Notes: generated by a model not told the origin, from the letters alone. A DNA stretch of 55,588 nucleotides from Pseudomonadota bacterium (GCA_021835845.1 JAKBJU010000017.1:1-55588); one strand, 5' to 3'; counted from the stretch's first letter, positions 13,303 to 22,147 are shown. Numbers and translations: made by a program.

Positions 13303-15684
13303 ATGGGCATCCATAGGCTGAATCCTGCGGAACTCAGGCTTTCCATCGATCCTGGGACGCTCGGGTTTTCCGACACTTCCGAGCTGGCCGGAAAGGCGCT
13401 GCCCTGGATAGGTCAGGAAAGGGCGGAAAAAGCTGCGCGTTTCGGCCTCTCCCTGCCCCATTCCGACTACAACCTTTTCGTTCTCGGGGCGGGCGGGAGC
13501 GGACGCTATTCGCTGATGAAGCAGCTGCTCCGGGACGAGGCCAGAAAAAGGCCGACTGCCCCCGATCTTTGCTTTTTCCACAATTTCGACGTGCCGGAGC
13601 GGCCCCTCCATCTTTGGCTCGACGCCGGCAGGGGGAGGGAGCTGAAGCAAGTTCTCGCCGAATTCGTCGAAGCCCTGCAGAAGGAAGTGCCACGCGCGCT
13701 ATCGAGCCAGCCTTTCAAGCTTGCCAGCGACAGGATACTGAAAAAATACAGGCAGAAAGAGGCATCGGCCTACAGGAAGCTTTCCGAATTCGCGGAGCAG
13801 CGCCATTTCGCCCTGAAGCGCGAGGAAGGGCGCCTCGTGTTCACCGCGCTCGATGAAAAGGGGCAAGTCATGCTCGAGGAGGCCGTCCTTGCGCTTCCCT
13901 CCGGCAGGCGGCAGGAACTCGACCTTGCCGAGGAATCGCTGAGGAAGGAAATACAGGAATTTCTGGAGGCGATGCATCCGGAAGAGAAGGTCATGAACGA
14001 GGCGCTGCATGATCTGCGGATCGATGCGGCAAGGCCAGTCATCGTCAGGGAAGTCGAAAAGCTCAGGCGGGCCGAGAAATGGATGAAGGATCCGGGCAGG
14101 TTTTCCGGGTTTGCCGAAAAGCTGGTTTCGAACCTGCTCGACAACCTGTCTCTTTTCGACGAAGCTGCCGACAGGGAAGAGCGCGAAGAGTGGCTCTCGT
14201 GCTGCAAGCTCAACATTCTGGTCGACAATTCCGATTCCGTGGGCGCGCCCGTCCTGGTCGAGGACAATCCCCAGTTCCGCACGCTGTTCGGCAGCATCGA
14301 TTACCAGGTCGAAAACGACGTGCTCGTCACCGACTTCACCCGCATCCGGGCGGGAAGCCTTTTCAGGGCGAATGGCGGCTTTCTGATGCTGCATGTCGAC
14401 GATCTGCTCAGGGATCCCTGGATGTGGGAAAAGCTGAGGCGCTTTCTGAGGAGCGGCCTGGCTCACATCGAGGAGCCGGGCATGGCCTATACCGCCATTT
14501 CCGCAGTGTCGCTCGAACCCGAGCCGGTCGAGCTGAAAGTCAGGATCGTCCTGATCGGCTCGCGCGAGCAGTATTATGAACTGGAGGAAAGCGATCCGGA
14601 CTTCATGCGCCATTTCAGGGTGAAGGTCGACTTCGCCGAGGGCATACCGGGGAATGCAAAGACGCATTTGGCTGCGTCCGTCCTGATAGCCAGCGTCGCC
14701 TGCGAGCATGGGCTGCCGCATTTCTCGAACGCCGCAGCAGCGCTTCTTCTGGAGGATGCGCACCGGAGAATGGGCGACCGTGAAATGCTGAGCGCAAGAT
14801 TCTTTCAGCTCGAGATGCTGGTGCTCGAAAGCGCCGCCCTTTGCCTCGCGCGGGGCGGGAAGCGGGTCGAGGCTGCCGATGTCGAAGAGGCGCTCGAGAT
14901 ACGCAGGGCGCGGCACAATTATCCCGAGCAGGAGCTCAGGGATGCGGTGGCCAGGGGGGAGCTGGTGATCGACTTGAGCGGCAAGCGGATCGGGCAGGTC
15001 AACGGGCTCACTTTCATCGATCTCGGGGACTACCGCTTCGGTTTTCCGGTAAGGGTCACCGCCAATGCCATTTCAGGCAGGGGAGGCGTGCTCAATATCG
15101 AGCGGGAGGTCGAGCTCTCCGGACCCAACCACGACAAGGGGGTTTTCATTCTTGAATCCTATCTGGGATCGCTTTTCTCCCATATCTCGCCCCTGAGCCT
15201 GAATGCATCCCTGGTGTTCGAGCAGGAATACGGCGGCGTGGAGGGGGATTCCGCTTCCCTGGCCGAATTGCTCGCCCTGCTTTCAAGCCTTTCCGGATGC
15301 CCTCTGTCTCGGGCGGTCGCCGTGACCGGCGCAATCGACCTGCACGGGGAGGTCATGCCCGTGGGCGGCATCAACGAGAAAATCGAGGGTTTCTTCGGGC
15401 TTTGCGAGGCTTTTGGGCTGGATGGCACGCAAGGGGTCGTCATCCCGTCGCGCAACAGGCGGCATCTGATGCTTTCCCGGCGCGTGCTTGACGCAGTGGA
15501 GCGCGGCGAATTCCACCTCCATGCCATAGATCATGCCGTGGAGGGCATGGCTTTGCTTGGCGGACTCGATGCGGGAGAGATCGATTCTTCCGGGAATTAT
15601 CCGCCGGATACGATGCTGGGCCTTGCGCAGAAGAAGCTGCACGACTACCGCAGGCGCTACCTCGCCTCGATCGGGCGAGGCTAG
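13303..15684 (+). CDS. Lon-like ATP-dependent protease (AAA_32/Lon_C type)
   Basis: The 793-residue protein has an N-terminal AAA-like region, a long helical insertion (about 130-260) and a C-terminal Lon protease domain. The catalytic pair is intact: Ser650 in GDSAS and Lys693 in GGINEKIEG, 43 residues apart exactly as in E. coli Lon. The P-loop is atypical, GAGGSGRYS, with Arg where the Walker Lys should be. The Walker B-like segment reads GGFLMLHVDDLL. This fits the family related to E. coli YcbZ rather than housekeeping Lon. It starts two bases after the flavoprotein gene. Substrates are unknown. Confidence 0.88.
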   Translation: MGIHRLNPAELRLSIDPGTLGFSDTSELAGKALPWIGQERAEKAARFGLSLPHSDYNLFVLGAGGSGRYSLMKQLLRDEARKRPTAPDLCFFHNFDVPERPLHLWLDAGRGRELKQVLAEFVEALQKEVPRALSSQPFKLASDRILKKYRQKEASAYRKLSEFAEQRHFALKREEGRLVFTALDEKGQVMLEEAVLALPSGRRQELDLAEESLRKEIQEFLEAMHPEEKVMNEALHDLRIDAARPVIVREVEKLRRAEKWMKDPGRFSGFAEKLVSNLLDNLSLFDEAADREEREEWLSCCKLNILVDNSDSVGAPVLVEDNPQFRTLFGSIDYQVENDVLVTDFTRIRAGSLFRANGGFLMLHVDDLLRDPWMWEKLRRFLRSGLAHIEEPGMAYTAISAVSLEPEPVELKVRIVLIGSREQYYELEESDPDFMRHFRVKVDFAEGIPGNAKTHLAASVLIASVACEHGLPHFSNAAAALLLEDAHRRMGDREMLSARFFQLEMLVLESAALCLARGGKRVEAADVEEALEIRRARHNYPEQELRDAVARGELVIDLSGKRIGQVNGLTFIDLGDYRFGFPVRVTANAISGRGGVLNIEREVELSGPNHDKGVFILESYLGSLFSHISPLSLNASLVFEQEYGGVEGDSASLAELLALLSSLSGCPLSRAVAVTGAIDLHGEVMPVGGINEKIEGFFGLCEAFGLDGTQGVVIPSRNRRHLMLSRRVLDAVERGEFHLHAIDHAVEGMALLGGLDAGEIDSSGNYPPDTMLGLAQKKLHDYRRRYLASIGRG

Positions 15685-15697
15685 CGCCTGCGGAAGG

Positions 15698-15970
15698 CTA
15701 GGGCCTGTTAACACTTGACCGATGCGTGCGAACGTGATGAATCAGGTGACAGGGCAAGGCCGGAGCGGCGCGGTTTGGTTATTCCAAACAAGCCGCGAGG
15801 AACGCGGCAATGCGCCTGATTCAACCGTTCCCTTCGGGTTGCGGCAATATGCTGCGTCAACTGCGTTGCGCGTCTTGCGAAGGGCGCAACCATTCGCTGC
15901 GCCGCGCGCCTTGTATCCATCGGCATCTTGCCGCAACGCATCCCACCGGATAAGTGTTAACAGGCCCTAG
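15698..15970. mobile_element. ~270 bp element with 19-bp perfect terminal inverted repeats (MITE-like)
   Basis: CTAGGGCCTGTTAACACTT at 15698-15716 is matched by its exact reverse complement at 15952-15970. If the repeat proper is GGGCC...GGCCC, the flanking bases give a TA duplication on both sides, as for IS630/mariner-type transposition. The interior holds further inverted pieces: GTTTGG/CCAAAC around 15774-15790, and GAATCAGG/CCTGATTC at 15739 and 15817. Short open frames on both strands lack ribosome sites and are treated as non-coding. It sits between the convergent Lon-like and degQ genes. Confidence 0.75.
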
Positions 15971-17409
15971 TTCACCTTGATTGGGATGTAGATCGAGCTG
16001 CTGCCGCGCTTGACCAGAAGCGCGACCGTCTGTCCCCTCGGAATCCTGGAAAGCAGGTCGTTGAACTGGTCGACGCTGGTGATATCGGTGTGATTCATCG
16101 CCAGGATGATGTCGTCTTCCGCGAGCAGAGACTGCATGAGTGCGCCGCGCACCTTGACGATCAGGATGCCATGGTCGACCCCCGCCGCGCTCTTCTGGTC
16201 AGCGTCGAGATTCTTCAGCCCGAGGCCGATCCTGTCTATGGAAAGCCTCTGCGGCTGTTCTGCTGCGGGGGAAGTGCTCGACGAGAGTTCTCCCACCGTC
16301 ACCTCGAGATCCTGTTCGGCCCCGTCCCGCCAGATCCTGACGGATGCCCTTGTCCCCGGTTTTGTCGCTCCGACCAGCGCGGGCAGCTCGGTAGAGCTCC
16401 CGACCGCCTTGCCGTCGAATCCGATGATGACATCCCCGGAGCGGATTCCTGCCCGGTCCGCAGGCCCACCCTTTTCGACCGAGGCGACGAGTGCGCCGTT
16501 CGCATCCTTCATGCCGAAGGACTTGGCGAGATCCTGGTTCAGTTCCTGGATTTCCACGCCGATCTTGCCGCGGCTGACCTTGCCGTTCTCGCGCAGCTGG
16601 TTGCTGATATTCATGGCGACATCAATCGGGATCGCGAAGGAAAGGCCCATGTAGCCCCCGGTGCGGCTGTAGATCTGCGAATTGATGCCGACCACTTCGC
16701 CTTTCATGTTGAAAAGCGGGCCTCCAGAATTTCCGGGATTGATGGGGACGTCGGTCTGGATGAAGGGAACGTAATTCTCGTCCGGCAAACTTCTGCCCTT
16801 GGCGCTGACGATTCCTGAAGTGACGCTGTTGTCGAAGCCGAAGGGGGAGCCTATGGCGAGCACCCATTCGCCCACCTTCAGCGTCGAAGGGTCGCCGATC
16901 GGAACGATGGGCAGGTCTTTCGCCCTGATCTTGATCAGGGCGATGTCGGCGCGTTTGTCCGAACCGATCACCTTTGCCCTGAATTCGCGCTTGTCGGTGA
17001 GCTTGACGGTGACTTCGTCGCTGTCGTCGATCACATGGGCATTGGTCAGAATGTAGCCGTCGTGGCTGATGATGAAGCCGGAACCCAGCGATTTCGATGC
17101 ATAGTCATGCGGCGCCTGGGGCTGATTCGGCATGAAGCGGTGGAAGAAATCGTAGAAAGGATCGTTGTCCTGGGAGTCCTGCGAGGATGGGTCGGTGTCG
17201 GAGTCATGCACGATCTTGGTGGAGCTGATGTTGACGACGGCCGGGCCCTCCTTGGCGACGAGCGAAGAGAAATCGGGCAGGGTGACCAGCGGCGCGGGCA
17301 CGCTTTGCACGCCTTGCGGGGCCTGATTGGGGGCGGCCTGCTTTCCCGGAGTGCATCCGATCACGGCAAGCGGTAGGGCAAGGCAACCCAGCATTTTCAT
17401 GAAAGACAT
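15967..17409 (-). CDS. degQ: DegQ/DegP-type periplasmic serine endoprotease, lipoprotein
   Basis: HtrA-family protease/chaperone of 480 residues. It has a lipobox with Cys19 (LAVIGC), catalytic His125 (NAHVI), Asp155 (RADIAL) and Ser228 (GNSGG), then two PDZ domains (about 275-365 and 385-475). The start ATG at 17409 has GGAG six bases upstream; a TTG one codon earlier is rejected. The lipid anchor suggests membrane attachment instead of a free periplasmic form. The stop codon TAG lies inside the end of the inverted-repeat element, so the last residues (IKVN) may have been changed by its insertion. Confidence 0.93.
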   Translation of the reverse strand: MSFMKMLGCLALPLAVIGCTPGKQAAPNQAPQGVQSVPAPLVTLPDFSSLVAKEGPAVVNISSTKIVHDSDTDPSSQDSQDNDPFYDFFHRFMPNQPQAPHDYASKSLGSGFIISHDGYILTNAHVIDDSDEVTVKLTDKREFRAKVIGSDKRADIALIKIRAKDLPIVPIGDPSTLKVGEWVLAIGSPFGFDNSVTSGIVSAKGRSLPDENYVPFIQTDVPINPGNSGGPLFNMKGEVVGINSQIYSRTGGYMGLSFAIPIDVAMNISNQLRENGKVSRGKIGVEIQELNQDLAKSFGMKDANGALVASVEKGGPADRAGIRSGDVIIGFDGKAVGSSTELPALVGATKPGTRASVRIWRDGAEQDLEVTVGELSSSTSPAAEQPQRLSIDRIGLGLKNLDADQKSAAGVDHGILIVKVRGALMQSLLAEDDIILAMNHTDITSVDQFNDLLSRIPRGQTVALLVKRGSSSIYIPIKVN

Positions 17410-17503
17410 CAAATTCTCCGTGCTATCCTCGAGTTCGAAACTTTAATGACAACAAATATGTCAGGAAGTTTAAAATGGCCTATTCTAATCCACCTTGAAC
17501 GCT

Positions 17504-17983
17504 ATGCGAATCTCCATCATCGCCGCAATGGCAAAAAACCGCGTCATAGGATGCAACAATGCGCTGCCCTGGCATTTGCCGGAAGACCTGAAGCACTTCA
17601 GGCAACTGACCATGGGGCATCCCATCCTGATGGGAAGAAGAACCTTCGAGTCGATAGGCAAGCCCTTGCCTGGAAGAACTTCTGTCGTCATCTCGCGGAA
17701 CAGGGGTTTCGATTTTCCCGGCGTGAAAGCCGCCGCTTCGATTCCGGAGGCGATTGCCCTGTGCGGGGATAGCGAAGAGATATTCTTCATCGGCGGAGGC
17801 GATCTTTACCGGCAAGCCATCGGGCTTGCGAACCGGATCTATCTCACCGAAATCCAGAGCGAATTCGAAGGGGATGCCCATTTCCCCGAAATCGATGCCG
17901 GGAAATGGCGCGAAATTTCGCGCGAGAAGCATGCTTCGGAGAACGGGATGGCATTCGATTTCGCAGTTTACGACAGAATCTGA
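17504..17983 (+). CDS. folA: dihydrofolate reductase
   Basis: The enzyme reduces dihydrofolate to tetrahydrofolate with NADPH. The 159-residue protein has the Met20-loop region AAMAKNRVIGCNNALPWHLPEDL, GRRTFESIGKPLPGR, and FFIGGGDLYRQA for NADPH binding. The acidic active-site residue is the Asp of LPEDLKHF. The start MRISII is taken at 17504; the upstream TTG would add only three unconserved residues. It diverges from degQ. thyA, a frequent neighbour, is not in the window. Confidence 0.96.
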   Translation: MRISIIAAMAKNRVIGCNNALPWHLPEDLKHFRQLTMGHPILMGRRTFESIGKPLPGRTSVVISRNRGFDFPGVKAAASIPEAIALCGDSEEIFFIGGGDLYRQAIGLANRIYLTEIQSEFEGDAHFPEIDAGKWREISREKHASENGMAFDFAVYDRI

Positions 17984-18141
17984 GACTTTCTGTCATTCGA
18001 TGGAATCAGCTGGGCATGCCCCGTCATTCCGAAATATTAAATTATTTTTCATGAAAAAGTGGCTGAATGCGGAGTAGCCTTGTTGTTAATATGTGTATTA
18101 GGATTGTCTCGATTTCACGTAAATCTTGATGTGGGCAGAGG

Positions 18142-18834
18142 ATGCAGGAACAGGCGCAAAAACAAAATTCCGGAAGCTGCAAATTCTCCGACATGAACCT
18201 GAAGGTAGGCGAGAAGCTGCAAATGGCCCCGCCGCCCGCTTTGGGGGAAGAGAAGCATTTGGTGAGGCTGGTGGGTTATCGCGAGAATGTCAGCGTGATG
18301 ACCACCCTTCCGATACGCGGCGTGCTGCCGCTGCCCTTGCGCGAAGGAGATGAACTCACGCTCAGCGTTTTTTCAGGAATTCACGCATTCTGGTTCACGA
18401 GCGCCGTCCTGAAAATTTGCAAGATGCCTTTCGATTACCTGCATCTCTCCTACCCCGAAGTGGTCGGCGGCGTGATGACGATCCGAAAGGCGCTGAGAGT
18501 CCAGACCAAGATCGCAGCTTCCGTGACCGAGCCCATTTCCCACGAGTCCAAGCCTTGTGTGGTATCGAACTTGAGCATTGACGGCATTCAGGCGCTATCC
18601 CCTCATGAACTGGGCGAACCCGGGAAAGTGCTGAATCTGACTTTCCACATCAGCCCATTGGGCGTCGAGTCCTCCATCGAGGCTTCTGTCGTGATCCGTT
18701 CCGTAAATGCGGCCAAGGGGGAAAGCAAATTTTTTTCTCACGGAATGCAATTTCTGGAAATCGATGCGAAGTCCAAACTGGCGATAGGAAGCTTCCTTCA
18801 TCAGCAGATGATCGAGGGGGGGAAGCTGCTTTAG
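18142..18834 (+). CDS. YcgR-like PilZ-domain c-di-GMP receptor
   Basis: The 230-residue protein has an N-terminal YcgR-type domain (about 20-110) and a C-terminal PilZ domain. The c-di-GMP-binding motifs are present: the Arg pair in RKALRVQ and NLSIDG for (D/N)xSxxG. Such proteins slow flagellar motors or act on other targets when c-di-GMP is high. No flagellar genes are in the window. It precedes the EAL-HDOD gene by 34 bases on the same strand, so a shared transcript is likely. The start is uncertain; MNLKVGEK at 18193 is an alternative. Confidence 0.85.
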   Translation: MQEQAQKQNSGSCKFSDMNLKVGEKLQMAPPPALGEEKHLVRLVGYRENVSVMTTLPIRGVLPLPLREGDELTLSVFSGIHAFWFTSAVLKICKMPFDYLHLSYPEVVGGVMTIRKALRVQTKIAASVTEPISHESKPCVVSNLSIDGIQALSPHELGEPGKVLNLTFHISPLGVESSIEASVVIRSVNAAKGESKFFSHGMQFLEIDAKSKLAIGSFLHQQMIEGGKLL

Positions 18835-18868
18835 GACGGGCTGTTTTTCCACAGGGAAAACCAAGCAA

Positions 18869-20092
18869 ATGCTGGCAGACAACTTGTTTCTGGGGCGTCA
18901 GCCGATTCTCGACAGGGACCGGAATCTGGTGGCTTTCGAACTGCTTTTCCGTTCCAGCCAGGAAAACAGTTTTGGATCTTCGGACGGTTTTCTCGCCTCG
19001 GCCACCGTCATCACTCACGTGTTCAATGAACTTGGCGTCGATCAGGCCTTGGGCGACTGCCAGGGGTTCATCAATGTCGATGAGGCGCTATTGATGAGCG
19101 ATGTCATCGAATTCGTGCCCAAATCCCAGGTCGTTCTGGAAATACTGGAGACGGTTCCGCTCAATTCTGAGGTGATAGCGCGTTGCAGCCATCTGAAATC
19201 GCTGGGGTTCACGCTTGCTCTTGACGATCTGACAGAGTGCCGTGGCGATACCGAGTCAGTAATGGAGCATATAGACATCGTCAAGATAGACATTTCTGTC
19301 CTGGATTCGGCAGCACTCGCTCAACTCGTTGCCAAGCTCCGGAAATGGCCGGTGAAGCTGCTCGCGGAAAAGGTGGAAACTTTCGAGGAATTCAGGTTTT
19401 GCCTTGAACACGGATTCCATTTGTTCCAGGGCTACCATTTTGCCAAACCGCAAATCATCACCGGGAAGCGAATGTCACATTCCGAAATGGTGCTGCTGAG
19501 ATTGGTGGAGAAACTGAATGGGGACGCCGACATCCGCGAGATCGAGGATATCCTGAAGGAGGATCCTCTGCTCAGCTACAATCTCCTTAGGATAGTCAAT
19601 TCGGCAGCGATTGCCGCAAGGGAGAAAGTCGCCTCCCTCAATCGCGCCGTTGCGCTTCTCGGGCGCCGGCAGCTTCAGAGGTGGGCGCAGCTTCTGCTTT
19701 ACACGAGTTCTGGTGCGCCCTATCCGAACCCGCTTCTCCAGCTCGCAGCCACACGCGGCAAGATCATGGAACTGCTATCCCCGAAAACATGCGGCCCGGA
19801 TTCCGAGGAGAATGCATTCATGACCGGGATCATGTCCCTTTTGGACGCCTTGCTCGGAATGCCCTTCGATGAGATCCTCGCCCTGATCGAAATCGATCAG
19901 GAAGTGAAGGCGGCGCTCACCCGGCATGACGGCGCGCTGGGCAACCTGCTGCGCCTTGTCAAAACCATGGAAGGAAATGAGGAGCCGCATGCCGGAGACG
20001 TACTTGAATCCTTCCCCGGAATGACTCTTCACGAACTGAATGTCGCGCAATCCGCAGCCCTCGCCTGGGTGAGCGGGCTGCGGGAAAGCTAG
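18869..20092 (+). CDS. EAL-HDOD signalling protein (YuxH/CdgJ type)
   Basis: The 407-residue protein begins LFLGRQPILDRDRNLVAFELLFR, the degenerate EAL start seen in the YuxH family: ELLFR in place of EALLR, with several metal ligands absent. A C-terminal HDOD domain follows from about 205 (LLRLVEKLNGDADIREIEDIL, LLRIVNSA, LGRRQLQRWA). These proteins usually lack phosphodiesterase activity and act as signalling scaffolds in motility control. Coupling with the PilZ gene upstream supports that. It converges with the decarboxylase gene. Confidence 0.85.
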   Translation: MLADNLFLGRQPILDRDRNLVAFELLFRSSQENSFGSSDGFLASATVITHVFNELGVDQALGDCQGFINVDEALLMSDVIEFVPKSQVVLEILETVPLNSEVIARCSHLKSLGFTLALDDLTECRGDTESVMEHIDIVKIDISVLDSAALAQLVAKLRKWPVKLLAEKVETFEEFRFCLEHGFHLFQGYHFAKPQIITGKRMSHSEMVLLRLVEKLNGDADIREIEDILKEDPLLSYNLLRIVNSAAIAAREKVASLNRAVALLGRRQLQRWAQLLLYTSSGAPYPNPLLQLAATRGKIMELLSPKTCGPDSEENAFMTGIMSLLDALLGMPFDEILALIEIDQEVKAALTRHDGALGNLLRLVKTMEGNEEPHAGDVLESFPGMTLHELNVAQSAALAWVSGLRES

Positions 20093-20104
20093 GGCCCCCG
20101 GTTT

Positions 20105-21262
20105 TCAGATCACGATCACGTCAGGAAGCGGAAAGCCGTTGAAGTTGCTGGCGTAGGCCGTGGTGTAGGCCCCTGCGTTCCTGATGTAGATGAAATCCCC
20201 TTCCTGCAGGTCCTCTGGCAGCATTTCTTCCTTCATGATGATGTCCACTGAGTCGCAGGTGGGGCCTGCCACAGACCAGGGAATCAGCCTGCCGTGCCTG
20301 TCGGTTTCGATCTGATAGCGCAATCCTTCCGTCGTCTCGATGATGCCGCCGAACATGCCTGCATCCCAGTAAGCCCAGCGCTTGTCGGCTCGGGTTGCGG
20401 TGCCGATCACGCGGCAGACGAAATAGCCTGCATCGGAAACGAGGTATCGTCCGGGCTCTGCCATGATGCGCATGTCCTGCGGCAGGTCGGCTATCGATTC
20501 GTTGACGATGTTGCCGATGTCCTCGATCGAGGGTATGGGCTTCACATGCTGGACGGGGTAGCCCCCGCCGAGATTCAGAAGGCGCGGATTGAGGCCCGCC
20601 TGCCTCATGGCCTCGAACACTTCCTTTGCGCGCCTGATGCCGATGCGCCAGTTCTCCGGGTTGCGGCACTGCGACCCGACATGAAAGGTCACGCCGGCAA
20701 GGTCGGCTCCGAGTTTCGCGGCCTCAAGGATGATCTCGTCGACTTCGGGAGCGTAGGCCCCGAATTTTCCGCCCAAAGGCCAGTCGCTGCCGATATTGGA
20801 AGTGTCCACCCTGAGGTAGAGCTTCGCATCCTTCTTGACGCTGAAAATCTTGCGCAGCTCTTCCAGGCTGTCGAGGACATACCACTCGACGCCTTTCTTG
20901 GCCGCATATTCGAGGTAATGCCTGGACTTCACCGGATTGCTGTAATAGATTTCCGGTGCCGCCACGCCGAGGCCCAGCAGAAGATCGAGTTCGGCGATCG
21001 ATGCGATTTCGAATCCGACGCCTTCCTCGATCAGGAGCTTCAGCACCCTGGGGTCGGGGTTGGATTTCACGGCGAAATGGGGAGCGACGCGCGGCATGGC
21101 CTGCTTGAAGCGTCTGGCCTTGATTCTGACGATGCTGGAATCGAGGATCAGAAAAGGCTTGTCGTAGCCCTTTTCGAGCTTTTTTTTGACTTGTTCGAAA
21201 TCGAGGCTGACTTCGGACTGGGTATTGGAATACGGTTCTTTTTTGAGGACGGTGGCGGGCAT
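20105..21262 (-). CDS. ornithine decarboxylase-type PLP enzyme (fold III)
   Basis: The 385-residue protein belongs to the ODC/alanine-racemase-fold family that makes putrescine from ornithine. The PLP Lys66 is in HFAVKSNP, HVGSQ is the phosphate/ring region, GGGYP the glycine loop, EPGRYLV the Arg-binding motif, and GPTCDSVD carries the catalytic Cys across the dimer. The start at 21262 (MPATVLKK) has GGAG six bases upstream. Lysine or dual specificity cannot be excluded. A 21-codon ORF with a strong ribosome site lies 18 bases before it. Confidence 0.88.
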   Translation of the reverse strand: MPATVLKKEPYSNTQSEVSLDFEQVKKKLEKGYDKPFLILDSSIVRIKARRFKQAMPRVAPHFAVKSNPDPRVLKLLIEEGVGFEIASIAELDLLLGLGVAAPEIYYSNPVKSRHYLEYAAKKGVEWYVLDSLEELRKIFSVKKDAKLYLRVDTSNIGSDWPLGGKFGAYAPEVDEIILEAAKLGADLAGVTFHVGSQCRNPENWRIGIRRAKEVFEAMRQAGLNPRLLNLGGGYPVQHVKPIPSIEDIGNIVNESIADLPQDMRIMAEPGRYLVSDAGYFVCRVIGTATRADKRWAYWDAGMFGGIIETTEGLRYQIETDRHGRLIPWSVAGPTCDSVDIIMKEEMLPEDLQEGDFIYIRNAGAYTTAYASNFNGFPLPDVIVI

Positions 21263-21280
21263 GGCTTTCTCCAAAAAACG

Positions 21281-21346
21281 CTACGTTACCGGGATGTGCA
21301 GATTGATCGTGTCGCGGCACTCGAAAGGGTGACTCTTGCTTGTCAT
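21281..21346 (-). CDS. putative 21-residue leader peptide upstream of the decarboxylase
   Basis: The ORF begins MTSKSHPFECRD and ends HIPVT-stop. It has a near-perfect ribosome site (AGGAGG, then five bases, then ATG), stronger than that of the enzyme gene, and its stop lies 18 bases before the enzyme start. A TATAAT at 21380-21385 on the same strand is placed about right to promote it. Its content and position suggest a regulatory leader, as SpeFL is for speF in E. coli, but no sequence similarity to SpeFL is seen. It could also be a fortuitous ORF. Confidence 0.45.
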   Translation of the reverse strand: MTSKSHPFECRDTINLHIPVT

Positions 21347-21379
21347 GATGACCTCCTGCGGGAAAACTGAAAATGCGCG

Positions 21380-21385
21380 ATTATA
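21380..21385 (-). promoter_or_regulatory. TATAAT -10 box before leader/decarboxylase
   Basis: The reverse strand reads TATAAT about 33 bases before the leader ATG. No good -35 box is at the right distance, so an activator or an extended element may be needed. It lies just downstream of the porin-like gene's terminator, consistent with a separate transcript. Confidence 0.35.
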
Positions 21386-21417
21386 CGCCCAAAAATCTTA
21401 AAAAATGCTTTTGCGCA

Positions 21418-21451
21418 TAAAAAAACCCGCATCGAGCGAGGCGGGTTTCCA
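21418..21451 (-). terminator. Rho-independent terminator of the outer-membrane protein gene
   Basis: On the reverse strand AAACCCGC and GCGGGTTT pair across a 10-base loop and run into a T tract. It follows the barrel-protein stop codon by about 15 bases. Confidence 0.8.
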
Positions 21452-21465
21452 AGATATTGATAAAT

Positions 21466-22032
21466 CTAGAATTTATAGAGAATGCCAACAGACCAGACAT
21501 TGATGTTGAAATTGTTCGTGACCCCGGCATTGGAAACGGCTGCGCCATAGCGATCCCAGCCCAGGCGGGCTCCGACCTGAGGGGTGAAGTCATATTCCCC
21601 GCCCAGGCCGTATGTCGCGGCGCTGCGATTCGAGCCGGTGTAGGCGACCGGGCTTGAGGATGCGCTGGTCTTGGCATTGGCGTAGCCCAGCCTGCCGTAC
21701 AGGCTGAATGCGTCCGCCAGGGGCAGGGTGCCGGTCAGGTCCAGGCCGTATACGTCGGTTTTTCCTGTAACGGTGGTTGCACCGCTCGCGGCAGAAAATT
21801 TTCCGGCGCCGCTGTAGAACCCTTCGACGCCCCAGTTCTGGTTGAACTGGTAGCCGAGGAAAACACCGCCAACGGTATCCGTGGAGTTCGTCATGTTCAA
21901 TCCGGGATAAACCGTTCCGGTGCTGGACCGGCCCGCGTCTGCGCCGACATACCATCCTTCTGCTTGAGCCTGCGCGGCAAAAAGGGCGGCGCCTGCGACG
22001 ACGCCCATTGAAATGATCGAGTTGAGTTTCAT
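21466..22032 (-). CDS. small outer-membrane beta-barrel protein (OmpA/OprF N-domain-like)
   Basis: The 188-residue protein has a signal peptide (VVAGAALFAAQAQA, cleaved before EGWYVG), alternating hydrophobic beta strands and a terminal Phe (GILYKF), the outer-membrane assembly signal. It resembles single-domain OmpA-like eight-stranded barrels without the peptidoglycan-binding domain. The start MKLNS at 22032 has AAGGAT upstream; an upstream in-frame extension is rejected because it hides the signal peptide. Function is unknown. Confidence 0.8.
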   Translation of the reverse strand: MKLNSIISMGVVAGAALFAAQAQAEGWYVGADAGRSSTGTVYPGLNMTNSTDTVGGVFLGYQFNQNWGVEGFYSGAGKFSAASGATTVTGKTDVYGLDLTGTLPLADAFSLYGRLGYANAKTSASSSPVAYTGSNRSAATYGLGGEYDFTPQVGARLGWDRYGAAVSNAGVTNNFNINVWSVGILYKF

Positions 22033-22084
22033 GATGGATCCTTTCGCAATGAAGCTTTTCGCACGATGCGTTGAAGCTGCTTCG

Positions 22085-22112
22085 AGTATAGGATCGATTA
22101 CGTGAAAATCAA
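22085..22112 (-). promoter_or_regulatory. candidate promoter of the outer-membrane protein gene
   Basis: Reverse-strand TTGATT (22107-22112) and TATACT (22085-22090) are separated by 16 bases. Just upstream is a palindrome GTTGCaaacaaGCAAC (22121-22136) followed by another GTTGC at 22141, which could be an operator. Confidence 0.45.
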
Positions 22113-22147
22113 TGCGGAATGTTGCAAACAAGCAACGTCTGTTGCAT

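Noticed and set aside
15736-15830. Possible CRISPR-like or REP array from the internal palindromes
   Set aside because: No regularly spaced identical repeats are present; the palindromes are confined to the single inverted-repeat element.
15708-15970. Two short open frames (77 and 82 codons) inside the inverted-repeat element
   Set aside because: Neither has a ribosome site, one runs into the terminal repeat, and the element is better explained as non-coding mobile DNA.
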